From an uncultured Lachnospiraceae bacterium (lineage in GTDB: Bacteria; Bacillota; Clostridia; Lachnospirales; Lachnospiraceae), in assembly GCA_910586005.1 (NCBI GenBank), contig CAJUHG010000067.1:1-15442 (forward strand): a DNA stretch of 15,442 bases, read 5' to 3'. Positions within the stretch are counted from its first letter, which is position 1. Each line of letters opens with the position of its first letter. A program made the translations under genes and the position numbers. Below are positions 6,031 through 13,106 of the stretch, in pieces. The notes under the pieces were generated by a model. It searched no databases. It saw only the letters and a list, made by a program, of their open reading frames with translations, and was not told the DNA's origin.

Positions 6031-8406
6031 TTATGAAAAGGTTACTATAGTAACACCAGAATCGCCTTCGCCAAATTCTCCCAGACGAAAGGACTGTACA
6101 TATTTTAAACGTTTTAAATGGTTATGAACAGCTTTTCTGAGCGCACCAGTTCCTTTTCCATGAACAACTCTTACAGAAGGCATATGGGCAAGATATGCAT
6201 CATCTAAATATTTGTCCAATAAGGCAATCGCTTCATCTGTGGTTTTTCCAATTAAATTAATTTCAGCAGAAATAGAAGCAGATTTGGACATTTTTATTTT
6301 TCCAGATCCAGTAGATTTTTTCTTATTTCCAAAGGGAGAAGGGTCTTCTAGTAATACAAGATCTTTGATATTAACTAAAGAACGCAAAATACCCATTTGT
6401 ACATACAAATCGCCTTTAGCATTCGGAAGCGTGTGAACAGTACCTTTTAAGTTCATACTTAGAACTTTTACAGAATCACCAATACGAAGTTTTTTTGGAA
6501 TTTTATGATTTGTAGTTTCTTGTTGCTTTTGTGTCATATTTTTTTCCAAATCATTCATTTTACCACGTAGTCTGCTTCGTTCTTGTTCCATTTCCTTGGC
6601 TGATGGATTTCCTTGTCCATATTTATTGAAATTTTTGATGGTTTGGTCAGCAACTTCTTTTGCCTCCCGCAAAATAGCATATGCTTCTTCATTTGCCTGA
6701 CGGATAACTTTATCACGCTGATTATCTAATTTTTCTTGTTTTTCCTCTAACTTGTGTTTTAAGGCTTCAATTTCTTTTTTGTATTGTTCTGTTTCTAATC
6801 TCTCATTTTCAATAGTAATTCTACTAGATTCCAAATCAGAAATCAAATCTTCAAAATTCTCATCTTGTTCTGTCATATGATTCTTAGCTTCTTCTATAAT
6901 ATCAGCAGGAAGTCCTAATTTTCCAGAAATGGCAAATGCATTACTTTTTCCAGGAATGCCAATTAACAGTCGATAAGTGGGACTTAAAGTTTCGATAGAA
7001 AATTCACAACAAGCATTTTCAACACCTGAAGTAGAAAGGGCAAATACTTTCAATTCGCTATAATGGGTGGTTGCCATAGTGCGTATGCCATAATTGTGAA
7101 GTCTTGATAAAATGGATATAGCTAAGGCGGCTCCTTCTGTTGGGTCTGTTCCAGCACATAATTCATCAAAAAGTACTAAGGAATTTTCATTTACATTTTT
7201 TAAAATGGAAATAATATTTGTCATATGAGAGGAAAAAGTACTAAGGTTTTGTTCAATACTTTGTTCATCTCCAATGTCTGCAAAAACTTCTTCAAAAATA
7301 GAAAGTTCGGAACGGTCATTAGCTGGGATGTGTAAGCCAGCTTGTCCCATTAGAGTAAAAAGGCCTACTGTTTTTAAGGAAACTGTTTTACCACCAGTAT
7401 TAGGACCTGTAACAATTAGTAAGTCAAAATCATCTCCTAAATGAATATCAATGGGAACTACTTTATGAGAATCTAAAAGGGGATGTCGCCCTTTGCGGAT
7501 GCGAATACGGTGCTCTAGGTTAAAAATAGGGGCAGTACCATTATATTTCTTAGCAAGAGAACCTTTGGCAAAAATAAAATCCAGTTTTGTTAGAATCTTA
7601 AAGTTATCTTTTAAATAAGGAATATATTCAGCAGTTAAATTGCTTAAATTAGCAAGAATTGTTTCAATTTCCTCTTGTTCTTTTAAAGAAAATTCTCTTA
7701 AATCATTGTTTAATTTTACCACTGACATAGGTTCAATAAAAAGTGTAGAACCAGTGGAAGATTGATCATGTATCATACCAGGAACTTGCCCTTTTGATTC
7801 TGCTTTAACTGGAAGACAATAACGTCCATTGCGCATAGTAATAACGGCATCTTGCAAAAGATTGCGAGTGCTTGTGCTGTTTAGCATGGTATTCATTTGA
7901 TTCCTAATTTTTTCATTAATATTTTTCATAGAACGACGAATATTTCTCAAATTAACAGATGCATCATCTGCAATTTCATCTTCTGAGATAATACATCGTC
8001 TAATTTCTTCTAAAAGAGGAGTTAAAGGTTCAATTCTAGAAAAAAATTCATCCAAAGAATCTGCCTTGGTATCTCCTCTATCACTGCGTGAGTATGTTTT
8101 TGCACGTTTGGCAACTTCTAGTAAAGAAGCAATTTTAAGTAGCTCCTCAATATTGAGTGTTCCCCCAATTTCTAAGCGTTTTAAAGAGGCACCTACATTG
8201 TGGGTGCCAGAAAAAGAAAGGGAGCCTTTTTGATAAATTCGCGTTAAAGCATCAGCAGTTTGTTGTTGGGTAAGTTTAATTTCTACTAAATCGGTGGAAG
8301 GTTCTAAATTATTACATAATTCTTTGCCAGAAGCAGAAGTTGCAAACTCAGACAACATATCTATGATTTTATAATATTCTAATGTTTTCAAAACTTTTTT
8401 ATTCAT
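6031..8406 (-). CDS. mutS2: MutS2 family ATPase with Smr domain
   Basis: MutS2 is a MutS-like ATPase without the mismatch-recognition domain. In other bacteria it has been linked to suppression of recombination and, in Bacillus (RqcU), to splitting collided ribosomes. I start at 8406, giving 791 residues: MNKKVLKTLEYY is the family-typical N-terminus and AAAGGAA (8414-8420) precedes it, whereas an in-frame ATG at 8454 has no binding site. The core and clamp cover residues 1-320, Walker A is GPNTGGKT (334-341), Walker B is LVLFDE (410-415), and the switch histidine is in TTHYSELK (448). A long coiled coil covers about 510-630, a KOW-like segment 640-685, and the Smr domain 715-791 with HGKGTGALR (749-757). 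In the Smr domain the usual LDLRG reads INLIG, so the aspartate and arginine are replaced. Confidence 0.95.
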   Translation of the reverse strand: MNKKVLKTLEYYKIIDMLSEFATSASGKELCNNLEPSTDLVEIKLTQQQTADALTRIYQKGSLSFSGTHNVGASLKRLEIGGTLNIEELLKIASLLEVAKRAKTYSRSDRGDTKADSLDEFFSRIEPLTPLLEEIRRCIISEDEIADDASVNLRNIRRSMKNINEKIRNQMNTMLNSTSTRNLLQDAVITMRNGRYCLPVKAESKGQVPGMIHDQSSTGSTLFIEPMSVVKLNNDLREFSLKEQEEIETILANLSNLTAEYIPYLKDNFKILTKLDFIFAKGSLAKKYNGTAPIFNLEHRIRIRKGRHPLLDSHKVVPIDIHLGDDFDLLIVTGPNTGGKTVSLKTVGLFTLMGQAGLHIPANDRSELSIFEEVFADIGDEQSIEQNLSTFSSHMTNIISILKNVNENSLVLFDELCAGTDPTEGAALAISILSRLHNYGIRTMATTHYSELKVFALSTSGVENACCEFSIETLSPTYRLLIGIPGKSNAFAISGKLGLPADIIEEAKNHMTEQDENFEDLISDLESSRITIENERLETEQYKKEIEALKHKLEEKQEKLDNQRDKVIRQANEEAYAILREAKEVADQTIKNFNKYGQGNPSAKEMEQERSRLRGKMNDLEKNMTQKQQETTNHKIPKKLRIGDSVKVLSMNLKGTVHTLPNAKGDLYVQMGILRSLVNIKDLVLLEDPSPFGNKKKSTGSGKIKMSKSASISAEINLIGKTTDEAIALLDKYLDDAYLAHMPSVRVVHGKGTGALRKAVHNHLKRLKYVQSFRLGEFGEGDSGVTIVTFS

Positions 8407-8497
8407 ATTTTCATTCCTTTTAAAATTATTTGGAAATGGAAGTTCTAATATCATAATCGCTTCGCGATAAACTATGATAAATTATGCCCATGCGGGC

Positions 8498-8521
8498 GTA
8501 TAATGTCTGATGACATTATAC
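8498..8521. promoter_or_regulatory. 10-bp inverted repeat over the mutS2 -10 element
   Basis: GTATAATGTC (8498-8507), TGAT, GACATTATAC (8512-8521) is a perfect 10-bp inverted repeat. It contains the -10 hexamer of the minus-strand (mutS2) promoter and reaches past its predicted start site. The half GTATAATGT recurs at 8560-8568 over the -10 of the divergent promoter. It could be an operator for a dimeric repressor, or simply a duplicated promoter segment. The regulator is unknown. Confidence 0.4.
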
Positions 8522-8543
8522 CTTAAAAATAAAAATCTTGCAA
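8515..8543 (-). promoter_or_regulatory. Promoter of mutS2, sharing its -35 with the opposite promoter
   Basis: Read on the minus strand, TTGCAA (8543-8538), a 17-nt spacer and TATAAT (8520-8515) form a strong vegetative sigma-factor promoter. The start would be near 8508, giving mutS2 a leader of about 100 nt. That leader contains two small GC-rich hairpins, GCCC/GGGC (8486-8497) and ATCGC/GCGAT (8457-8469). Confidence 0.75.
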
Positions 8544-8566
8544 CAACAGGGGGAAAAACGTATAAT
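8538..8566 (+). promoter_or_regulatory. Promoter of the HtrA-like gene
   Basis: TTGCAA (8538-8543), a 17-nt spacer and TATAAT (8561-8566) form a near-consensus vegetative promoter. The palindromic -35 is the same six bases used by the divergent mutS2 promoter. Transcription should begin near 8573, only about 14 nt before the ATG, so the AGGAGG at 8574-8579 would sit at the very 5' end of the mRNA. Confidence 0.78.
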
Positions 8567-8586
8567 GTTTATTAGGAGGACGTGCC

Positions 8587-9942
8587 ATGAAACAACAAGA
8601 GCAGAAGGAGCAGGAATTTGCTTTTATTAAGGAAAAAATAAAAGACAAACCAATTAACAAACGGCGGCTGTTAATTCGAATGGGATATAATCTTCTTTGT
8701 GCTGTGATTTTTGGAGCGGTTGTCTGTTTTATATTTGTATTGTTGAAACCTTATATGGAGGAATGGTTATATCCTGTGGAGGATTCTACCATTAGCATTC
8801 CAAAGGATGATGTCCCGCAAGACGCGGAAAATAAGGTGAAAGATAATGGGGAGGAAAAGAAGGAAGAAGAGAAAAAGGAAGAAGAGAAAAAAGAAGAAGA
8901 GAAAAAGAAAGAAGAAAAAAAGGAAGAAGAGAAACCTCCAAGAGAGCCGATAGTAGTTCAGGAGGAATTAGAAATAGAGGATTATCAAGCATTACAAAAC
9001 AAATTGTATGCCATTGGAAAACAAGCAAATAAGTCTGTGGTAACTGTTACTGGTGTGACAAGTAGTATGGATTGGTTTGATACCCCTTATGAAAATGAGA
9101 ATCGGTCTGCTGGTATTATTATTGGGAATAATGGTCAAGAACTTTTAATTTTAACTGAGAAAAGAGTAATTACAGATGCTCAGTCAATTCGAATTACATT
9201 TATTAATGATAAAGTTGTATCAGCATCTTTGAAAAAGTATGATGGAAATACAGGAATAGCTATTATTAGTGTTCCTTTAGAAGAAATTTCAAAGGAAACT
9301 TTAGAAAAGGTGGTAGTTGCTTCTTTAGGAAACTCTTATATGATAAATCAAGGAACAGCAGTTATTGCTATTGGAAGTCCATTAGGGGCTAATTATTCTA
9401 TTTTATGTGGAACAATTACCTCTTCACAGAATCAAGTTTCTACAATAGATACCAACTATACAATTTTTACTACTGATATTGTAGGAAGTGAAAATGGCAG
9501 TGGAGTATTGATTAATTTAAAAGGAGAAATTGTAGGTTTGGTATTACAGGGGTATAGTAGTAATAGTGACCGTAATACGATTACTGCATTATCAGTATCT
9601 GAGTTGAAGCAAATAATTGAAGATTTATCAAATAATAGAGATATTCCTTATATAGGCTTGCGGTTAAGTACAGTAACAGATGAAATTGCAGAGGAATATG
9701 GGATTCCAAAGGGGGTTTATATTAAGTCTGTAGAATTGGATTCTCCAGCAATGATAGCTGGATTGCAGGAGGCAGATGTTATTACTAAGATAAATGGGGA
9801 AGAAGTATCTACTGTAGAACAATATAATCTTAAAATTTATCCTTTAAATCCAGAAGATGTTGTATCTATTACCATAAAGAGACAAGGTGCAGAAGAATAT
9901 GTAGATTTAGATTGTATGGTGACAGTTGGTGTGTTAAAGTAA
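8587..9942 (+). CDS. Membrane-anchored HtrA-like protein, probably catalytically dead, with PDZ domain
   Basis: The 451-residue protein has the layout of HtrA/DegP serine proteases: cytoplasmic tail, one TM helix at about 34-54, an outside linker, a trypsin-like domain at about 140-345 and a PDZ domain at about 353-440 (YIGLRLS, GVYIKSVELDSPAMIAGLQEADVITKINGEEV split across the binding groove). Residues 89-116 are a repetitive EEEKK tract. Aligning family motifs by eye, LTNNHV reads LTEKRV (His to Arg193), TDLAV reads TGIAI (Asp to Gly223) and GNSGGPL reads ENGSGVL (Ser to Gly304, with a shifted Ser305). All three triad residues therefore seem lost. The PDZ domain and substrate fold are intact, so a binding, chaperone or adaptor role outside the membrane is likely. 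AGGAGG at 8574-8579 supports the start. Confidence 0.88.
   Translation: MKQQEQKEQEFAFIKEKIKDKPINKRRLLIRMGYNLLCAVIFGAVVCFIFVLLKPYMEEWLYPVEDSTISIPKDDVPQDAENKVKDNGEEKKEEEKKEEEKKEEEKKKEEKKEEEKPPREPIVVQEELEIEDYQALQNKLYAIGKQANKSVVTVTGVTSSMDWFDTPYENENRSAGIIIGNNGQELLILTEKRVITDAQSIRITFINDKVVSASLKKYDGNTGIAIISVPLEEISKETLEKVVVASLGNSYMINQGTAVIAIGSPLGANYSILCGTITSSQNQVSTIDTNYTIFTTDIVGSENGSGVLINLKGEIVGLVLQGYSSNSDRNTITALSVSELKQIIEDLSNNRDIPYIGLRLSTVTDEIAEEYGIPKGVYIKSVELDSPAMIAGLQEADVITKINGEEVSTVEQYNLKIYPLNPEDVVSITIKRQGAEEYVDLDCMVTVGVLK
8851..8934 (+). repeat. Low-complexity EEEKK-coding repeat
   Basis: An almost pure-purine stretch inside the HtrA-like gene repeats a 15-base unit coding EEEKK about five times. 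It encodes a highly charged extended linker between the membrane anchor and the protease-like domain. Such tracts expand and contract by replication slippage, so the copy number may vary between strains. Confidence 0.85.
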
Positions 9943-9960
9943 AAGGCTTTTATAAAGAAG

Positions 9961-10051
9961 TTATAAAAACAAAGTGGGCAGACCCACATCAGCTTCCTTA
10001 ACCCCACATGGATTCTTTTGTGCCTGATTCTTCAGAGAGTTGCCCACATTA
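9961..10051 (-). ncRNA. Candidate small structured RNA
   Basis: On the minus strand a possible promoter TTGTAC (10087-10082), 18 nt, TATTAT (10063-10058) would start RNA near 10050. About 65 nt later the hairpin GTGGG-TCTG-CCCAC (9987-9974) is followed by TTTGTTTTTAT, resembling an intrinsic terminator. The 5' end GTGGGCA (10047-10041) can instead pair perfectly with TGCCCAC (9980-9974) to close the whole molecule. The resulting RNA of about 80-90 nt would be cotranscribed with nothing. I found no match to the SRP or 6S signatures known to me. The stem is short, and the opposite strand can also fold, so strand and reality are uncertain. Confidence 0.35.
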
Positions 10052-10202
10052 ACTGATATAATACATATTTTGCTGGGGTGAGTACAATTGGAAAACAATA
10101 GTTACCACCTATAAGGGAAAAGTTTTAGAAAGTTAGAAAATAAAAAAATTTGTAAATTGGGCTAAGTTTAAAAATAAGAAAATTTTAGAAGGAGTAAAAA
10201 AT

Positions 10203-11150
10203 ATGAAATATATTGAAACCTTGAGAGAGGGAGAACGTGTTGGAGCAATTTATTTATGTAAAATGAAACAATCTGCTCTTACAAAAGCAGGAAAACCTTA
10301 TGAATCATTGATTTTGCAAGACAAAACTGGAACATTGGATGCAAAAATATGGGACCCTAATTCTCAGGGAATTGATGAGTTTGAAGTACTTGATTATATT
10401 GATGTAGTAGGTGATGTTACCAGTTTTCAAGGAGCTTTGCAGTTAAATATAAAGCGTATTCGCAAGGCACGAGAGGGAGAATATGATCCCAAAGAATATC
10501 TTCCTATTAGTGAAAAAAATATTGATCAAATGTATTTAGAACTTACAGGCTTTATTCAGAAAATGACAAATCCATATATAAAAAAACTATGTTCTAGTTT
10601 TTTTATAGAGGATAAAGATTTTGAAAAAAGTTTTAAATTTCATAGTGCTGCGAAAAATGTACATCATGGTTTTGTTGGAGGATTATTAGAACATACTTTG
10701 AGTGTTACAAAACTTTGTAATTATTATACACAAGCATATCCTTTGTTAAATAAAGACTTGTTATTAGCAGCAGCTATGTTTCATGATATTGGAAAAGTAA
10801 AAGAATTATCTATTTTTCCTGAAAATGATTATACAGACGAAGGGCAATTATTAGGGCATATTATAATAGGAGTGGAATTGGTAGGTGAACGTATTCGGAG
10901 CATTCCAAATTTTCCTGTGAAATTAGCCAATGAACTAAAACATTGTATTTTGGCACATCATGGTGAATTGGAATATGGCTCTCCAAAGAAACCAGCAATT
11001 ATAGAGGCAGTGGCACTTAGTTTTGCAGATAATACAGATGCAAAATTACAGACTATGAAAGAAGCATTTACAACTTCAGACGCTAGTAATGGATGGTTGG
11101 GATATAACCGACTTTTTGAATCTAATATTCGGAGAACTAGTGGAGAATAA
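10203..11150 (+). CDS. yhaM: 3'-5' exoribonuclease YhaM-like, OB-fold plus HD domain
   Basis: YhaM-type enzymes trim RNA (and can degrade single-stranded DNA) from the 3' end in the cytoplasm of Firmicutes. The 315-residue length matches the family. An OB-fold nucleic-acid-binding domain covers about residues 12-90 (ESLILQDKTGTLDAKIWD). The HD hydrolase domain covers about 145-290, with metal ligands H164 (GGLLEHTLSV), H194/D195 (MFHDIGKVKEL), H252/H253 (AHHGELEYGSPKKP) and D276 (FADNTDAKL). All expected residues are present. The start is supported by AGAAGGAG (10187-10194), 8 nt upstream. The gene is followed by its own terminator and is probably monocistronic, with a promoter in the 9943-10190 gap. 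It lies upstream of an rRNA methyltransferase gene, so both neighbours act on RNA. Confidence 0.93.
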   Translation: MKYIETLREGERVGAIYLCKMKQSALTKAGKPYESLILQDKTGTLDAKIWDPNSQGIDEFEVLDYIDVVGDVTSFQGALQLNIKRIRKAREGEYDPKEYLPISEKNIDQMYLELTGFIQKMTNPYIKKLCSSFFIEDKDFEKSFKFHSAAKNVHHGFVGGLLEHTLSVTKLCNYYTQAYPLLNKDLLLAAAMFHDIGKVKELSIFPENDYTDEGQLLGHIIIGVELVGERIRSIPNFPVKLANELKHCILAHHGELEYGSPKKPAIIEAVALSFADNTDAKLQTMKEAFTTSDASNGWLGYNRLFESNIRRTSGE

Positions 11151-11176
11151 ATAAGAGATTGTAAAAGAAAGAGGAT

Positions 11177-11215
11177 AAAGGAGCAGTTTCAACTGATTTG
11201 TAACAGCTCTTTTTT
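11177..11215 (+). terminator. Rho-independent terminator after yhaM
   Basis: AAAGGAGC (11177-11184) pairs with GCTCTTTT (11206-11213), and after one A-A mismatch GTT pairs with AAC inside. A run of six T follows the GC part (11210-11215). It lies 27 nt after the yhaM stop. Confidence 0.8.
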
Positions 11216-11218
11216 CTA

Positions 11219-11246
11219 TTGTTTAGAAACTAATGTAACATATTTA
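11219..11246 (+). promoter_or_regulatory. Weak candidate promoter of the rRNA methyltransferase gene
   Basis: TTGTTT (11219-11224), 16 nt, TATTTA (11241-11246) lies between the yhaM terminator and the next gene. Each box matches the consensus in only part, and the predicted start would leave a leader of about 15-20 nt. It is offered because the terminator just upstream makes a new promoter necessary. Confidence 0.3.
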
Positions 11247-11269
11247 AAAATAAAATGAGGATTGTGACT

Positions 11270-12838
11270 ATGAAGAAACTGGTGGAGGATTGTGTTTTTA
11301 AAAAAGATATGGAATTGGAACTTTTGATTGAAGACATGGGAGTAGAAGGTGAGGGAATTGGGAAAATAAAGTCTACAATTTTTTTTGTAAAAGATGCCAT
11401 ATTAGGTGATCAAGTTCGAGTAAAAATTATGAAAATGAAGAAGAATTATGGTTATGCTCGTTTACTTGAGATTTTGAAACCTTCCATTTATAGAGTGGAA
11501 CCTCGTTGTAAATATTATCGTCAGTGTGGTGGTTGCCAAATTCAAGTTTTAGATTATCAAAAACAATTAAAATTTAAAGAAAATAAGGTGCAGAATAATT
11601 TAAAGCGGATAGGAGGAGTTTCGTTAGTATCCTCTATAAATCCCATTGAGATAGAGGAACCTAGTGATAAACAAAAAAATATATCTTTCATCAGTCCTAT
11701 GATTGGGATGGAAGAACCCTATTATTATCGAAACAAAGCACAATTTCCTATTGGAACAGATTCGAATGGAAAGATTGTAGCAGGATTTTATGCTGCTCAT
11801 ACCCACCATATTATTCCTAATCAAAAATGTTTTCTAGGTGTTGATATAAATGAAAAGATATTAGATATAGTAATTGCTTTTATGGAAAAACATCAAATTT
11901 CTAGTTATAATGAAATAACTAGAAAAGGATTGGTTAGGCATATACTAATACGATTTGGATTTTCTACAAAAGAGATTATGGTTTGCCTTGTAATCAATGG
12001 AAAGCATCTGCCACATAAGGAAGAATTAATAAAAAAATTGCAAATGTTAGAAGGAATGACTAGTATTGTATTAAATATAAATGAGAAAAATACAAATGTA
12101 ATTTTAGGAGAAAAAGTTATTAATCTTTGGGGGAAGAATTTTATTACAGATTATATTGGAAATGTGAAATATCAAATTTCACCTTTGTCTTTTTATCAAG
12201 TTAATCCTATCCAAACCAAAAAATTGTATGAGACAGTTTTAGAATATGCAGGACTTACTGGGAAAGAGATTGTGTGGGATTTATATTGTGGAATTGGAAC
12301 AATTTCTTTATTTTTGGCACAAAAGGCAAAAAAGGTGTATGGTGTAGAAGTTATAGACCTTGCCATTGAAGATGCTAGAAATAATGCAAAAATAAATGGC
12401 ATTGAAAATGTAGAATTTTTTGTGGGAAAAGTAGAAGAGGTATTGCCAACATTTTATGAAAATATAATGCTTAAGGATATAAAAATAGTAGACCAGATTG
12501 GAATACAAAAGATGTCTGATAAGAAGATAGAAAAAGAAGAAAAGATTGTTAAAGAACAAGTACAAGTGAATGATATGTTATATCCAGATGTAATTGTGGT
12601 AGATCCTCCTAGAAAGGGTTGTGATGAGAAATGTCTAGAAACTATTGTAAAAATGAAACCAGATAAGGTGGTGTATGTAAGTTGTGATTCAGCAACTTTA
12701 GCAAGAGATTTGAAGTATTTATGTGAGAGGGAATATAAGGTAGAGAAAGTGCAGCCTGTGGATATGTTTCCGCATACGGTGCATGTGGAGACGGTTGTCT
12801 GTTTAACCCACAGACATATCAACTGTGAAGAATCCTGA
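11270..12838 (+). CDS. rlmD: 23S rRNA (uracil-C5)-methyltransferase, RlmD/RumA family
   Basis: The enzyme makes 5-methyluridine in 23S rRNA using SAM. I chose ATG 11270 (522 aa) because GAGG at 11257-11260 fits it, whereas the ATG at 11255 has no binding site. An N-terminal TRAM domain covers about residues 12-70. Iron-sulfur cysteines are C80, C86 and C89 (CKYYRQCGGC) and C187. The SAM loop is WDLYCGIGTISL (336-347), DPPRKGC is at 445-451, the catalytic nucleophile C472 lies in VYVSCDSATLARDL, and the general-base glutamate is in HVETV (506). It is longer than usual RlmD (about 430-460): one insertion lies before EEPYYYRNK (about residues 117-145) and a second charged one, rich in K and E, lies at about 400-437 between the SAM domain strands. 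Target position (U747, U1939 or both) cannot be decided here. Confidence 0.93.
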   Translation: MKKLVEDCVFKKDMELELLIEDMGVEGEGIGKIKSTIFFVKDAILGDQVRVKIMKMKKNYGYARLLEILKPSIYRVEPRCKYYRQCGGCQIQVLDYQKQLKFKENKVQNNLKRIGGVSLVSSINPIEIEEPSDKQKNISFISPMIGMEEPYYYRNKAQFPIGTDSNGKIVAGFYAAHTHHIIPNQKCFLGVDINEKILDIVIAFMEKHQISSYNEITRKGLVRHILIRFGFSTKEIMVCLVINGKHLPHKEELIKKLQMLEGMTSIVLNINEKNTNVILGEKVINLWGKNFITDYIGNVKYQISPLSFYQVNPIQTKKLYETVLEYAGLTGKEIVWDLYCGIGTISLFLAQKAKKVYGVEVIDLAIEDARNNAKINGIENVEFFVGKVEEVLPTFYENIMLKDIKIVDQIGIQKMSDKKIEKEEKIVKEQVQVNDMLYPDVIVVDPPRKGCDEKCLETIVKMKPDKVVYVSCDSATLARDLKYLCEREYKVEKVQPVDMFPHTVHVETVVCLTHRHINCEES

Positions 12839-12925
12839 TTTTATGCGGGTTTGCGGGTATCTGACATGGAAGAAGCCGGGATGTGGATTAGAGTTTGGCT
12901 CTATGGGGGTATGTTTATCTGCTGG

Positions 12926-12960
12926 CAGGCTGGAAGAAGCAGCCTGTTGGTTTGATTTGT
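12926..12960 (+). terminator. Likely terminator of the rRNA methyltransferase gene
   Basis: A perfect 7-bp stem pairs CAGGCTG (12926-12932) with CAGCCTG (12940-12946) around GAAGAAG, extendable by two G-U pairs. The T-rich sequence TTGGTTTGATTTGT follows. It is 88 nt beyond the stop codon. The interrupted T run makes it weaker than the other terminators in the window. Confidence 0.5.
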
Positions 12961-13031
12961 GTATAGCCGCAGATGGGGCAGGCTGTGGATAGGTTTGCTT
13001 TAGCAGTACAGGGAATTAGGGGAAGATAGGG

Positions 13032-13069
13032 ACAGCCCATTTCCAACGTTGGTGTTGGAGATGGGCTGT
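13032..13069. terminator. Strong hairpin downstream of the methyltransferase gene
   Basis: ACAGCCCAT-T-TCCAAC (13032-13047) pairs with GTTGGA-G-ATGGGCTGT (13054-13069), a 16-bp stem with one T-G wobble and a 6-nt loop. It lies 38 nt past the stop of the minus-strand DNA methyltransferase gene. Neither side has a U tract. It could be a terminator, an mRNA-stabilising 3' hairpin, or part of an unrelated inserted element. Confidence 0.45.
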
Positions 13070-13106
13070 TGTGTTATGGGGGTATTGCATTGTACCTGAG
13101 TGCAGA

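Noticed and set aside
8406..8454. Upstream ATG at 8454 as the mutS2 start
   Set aside because: No ribosome binding site precedes it, and the family-typical N-terminus begins at 8406 after AAAGGAA.
9974..10047. SRP RNA or 6S RNA
   Set aside because: The closing stem is suggestive, but the SRP apical motif (GGTCAG with a GGAA loop and AGCAGCC) is absent and the length is too short for 6S RNA.
12308..12822. Minus-strand open frames inside the rRNA methyltransferase gene
   Set aside because: They are antisense shadows of a clear coding gene and encode low-complexity hydrophobic sequence.
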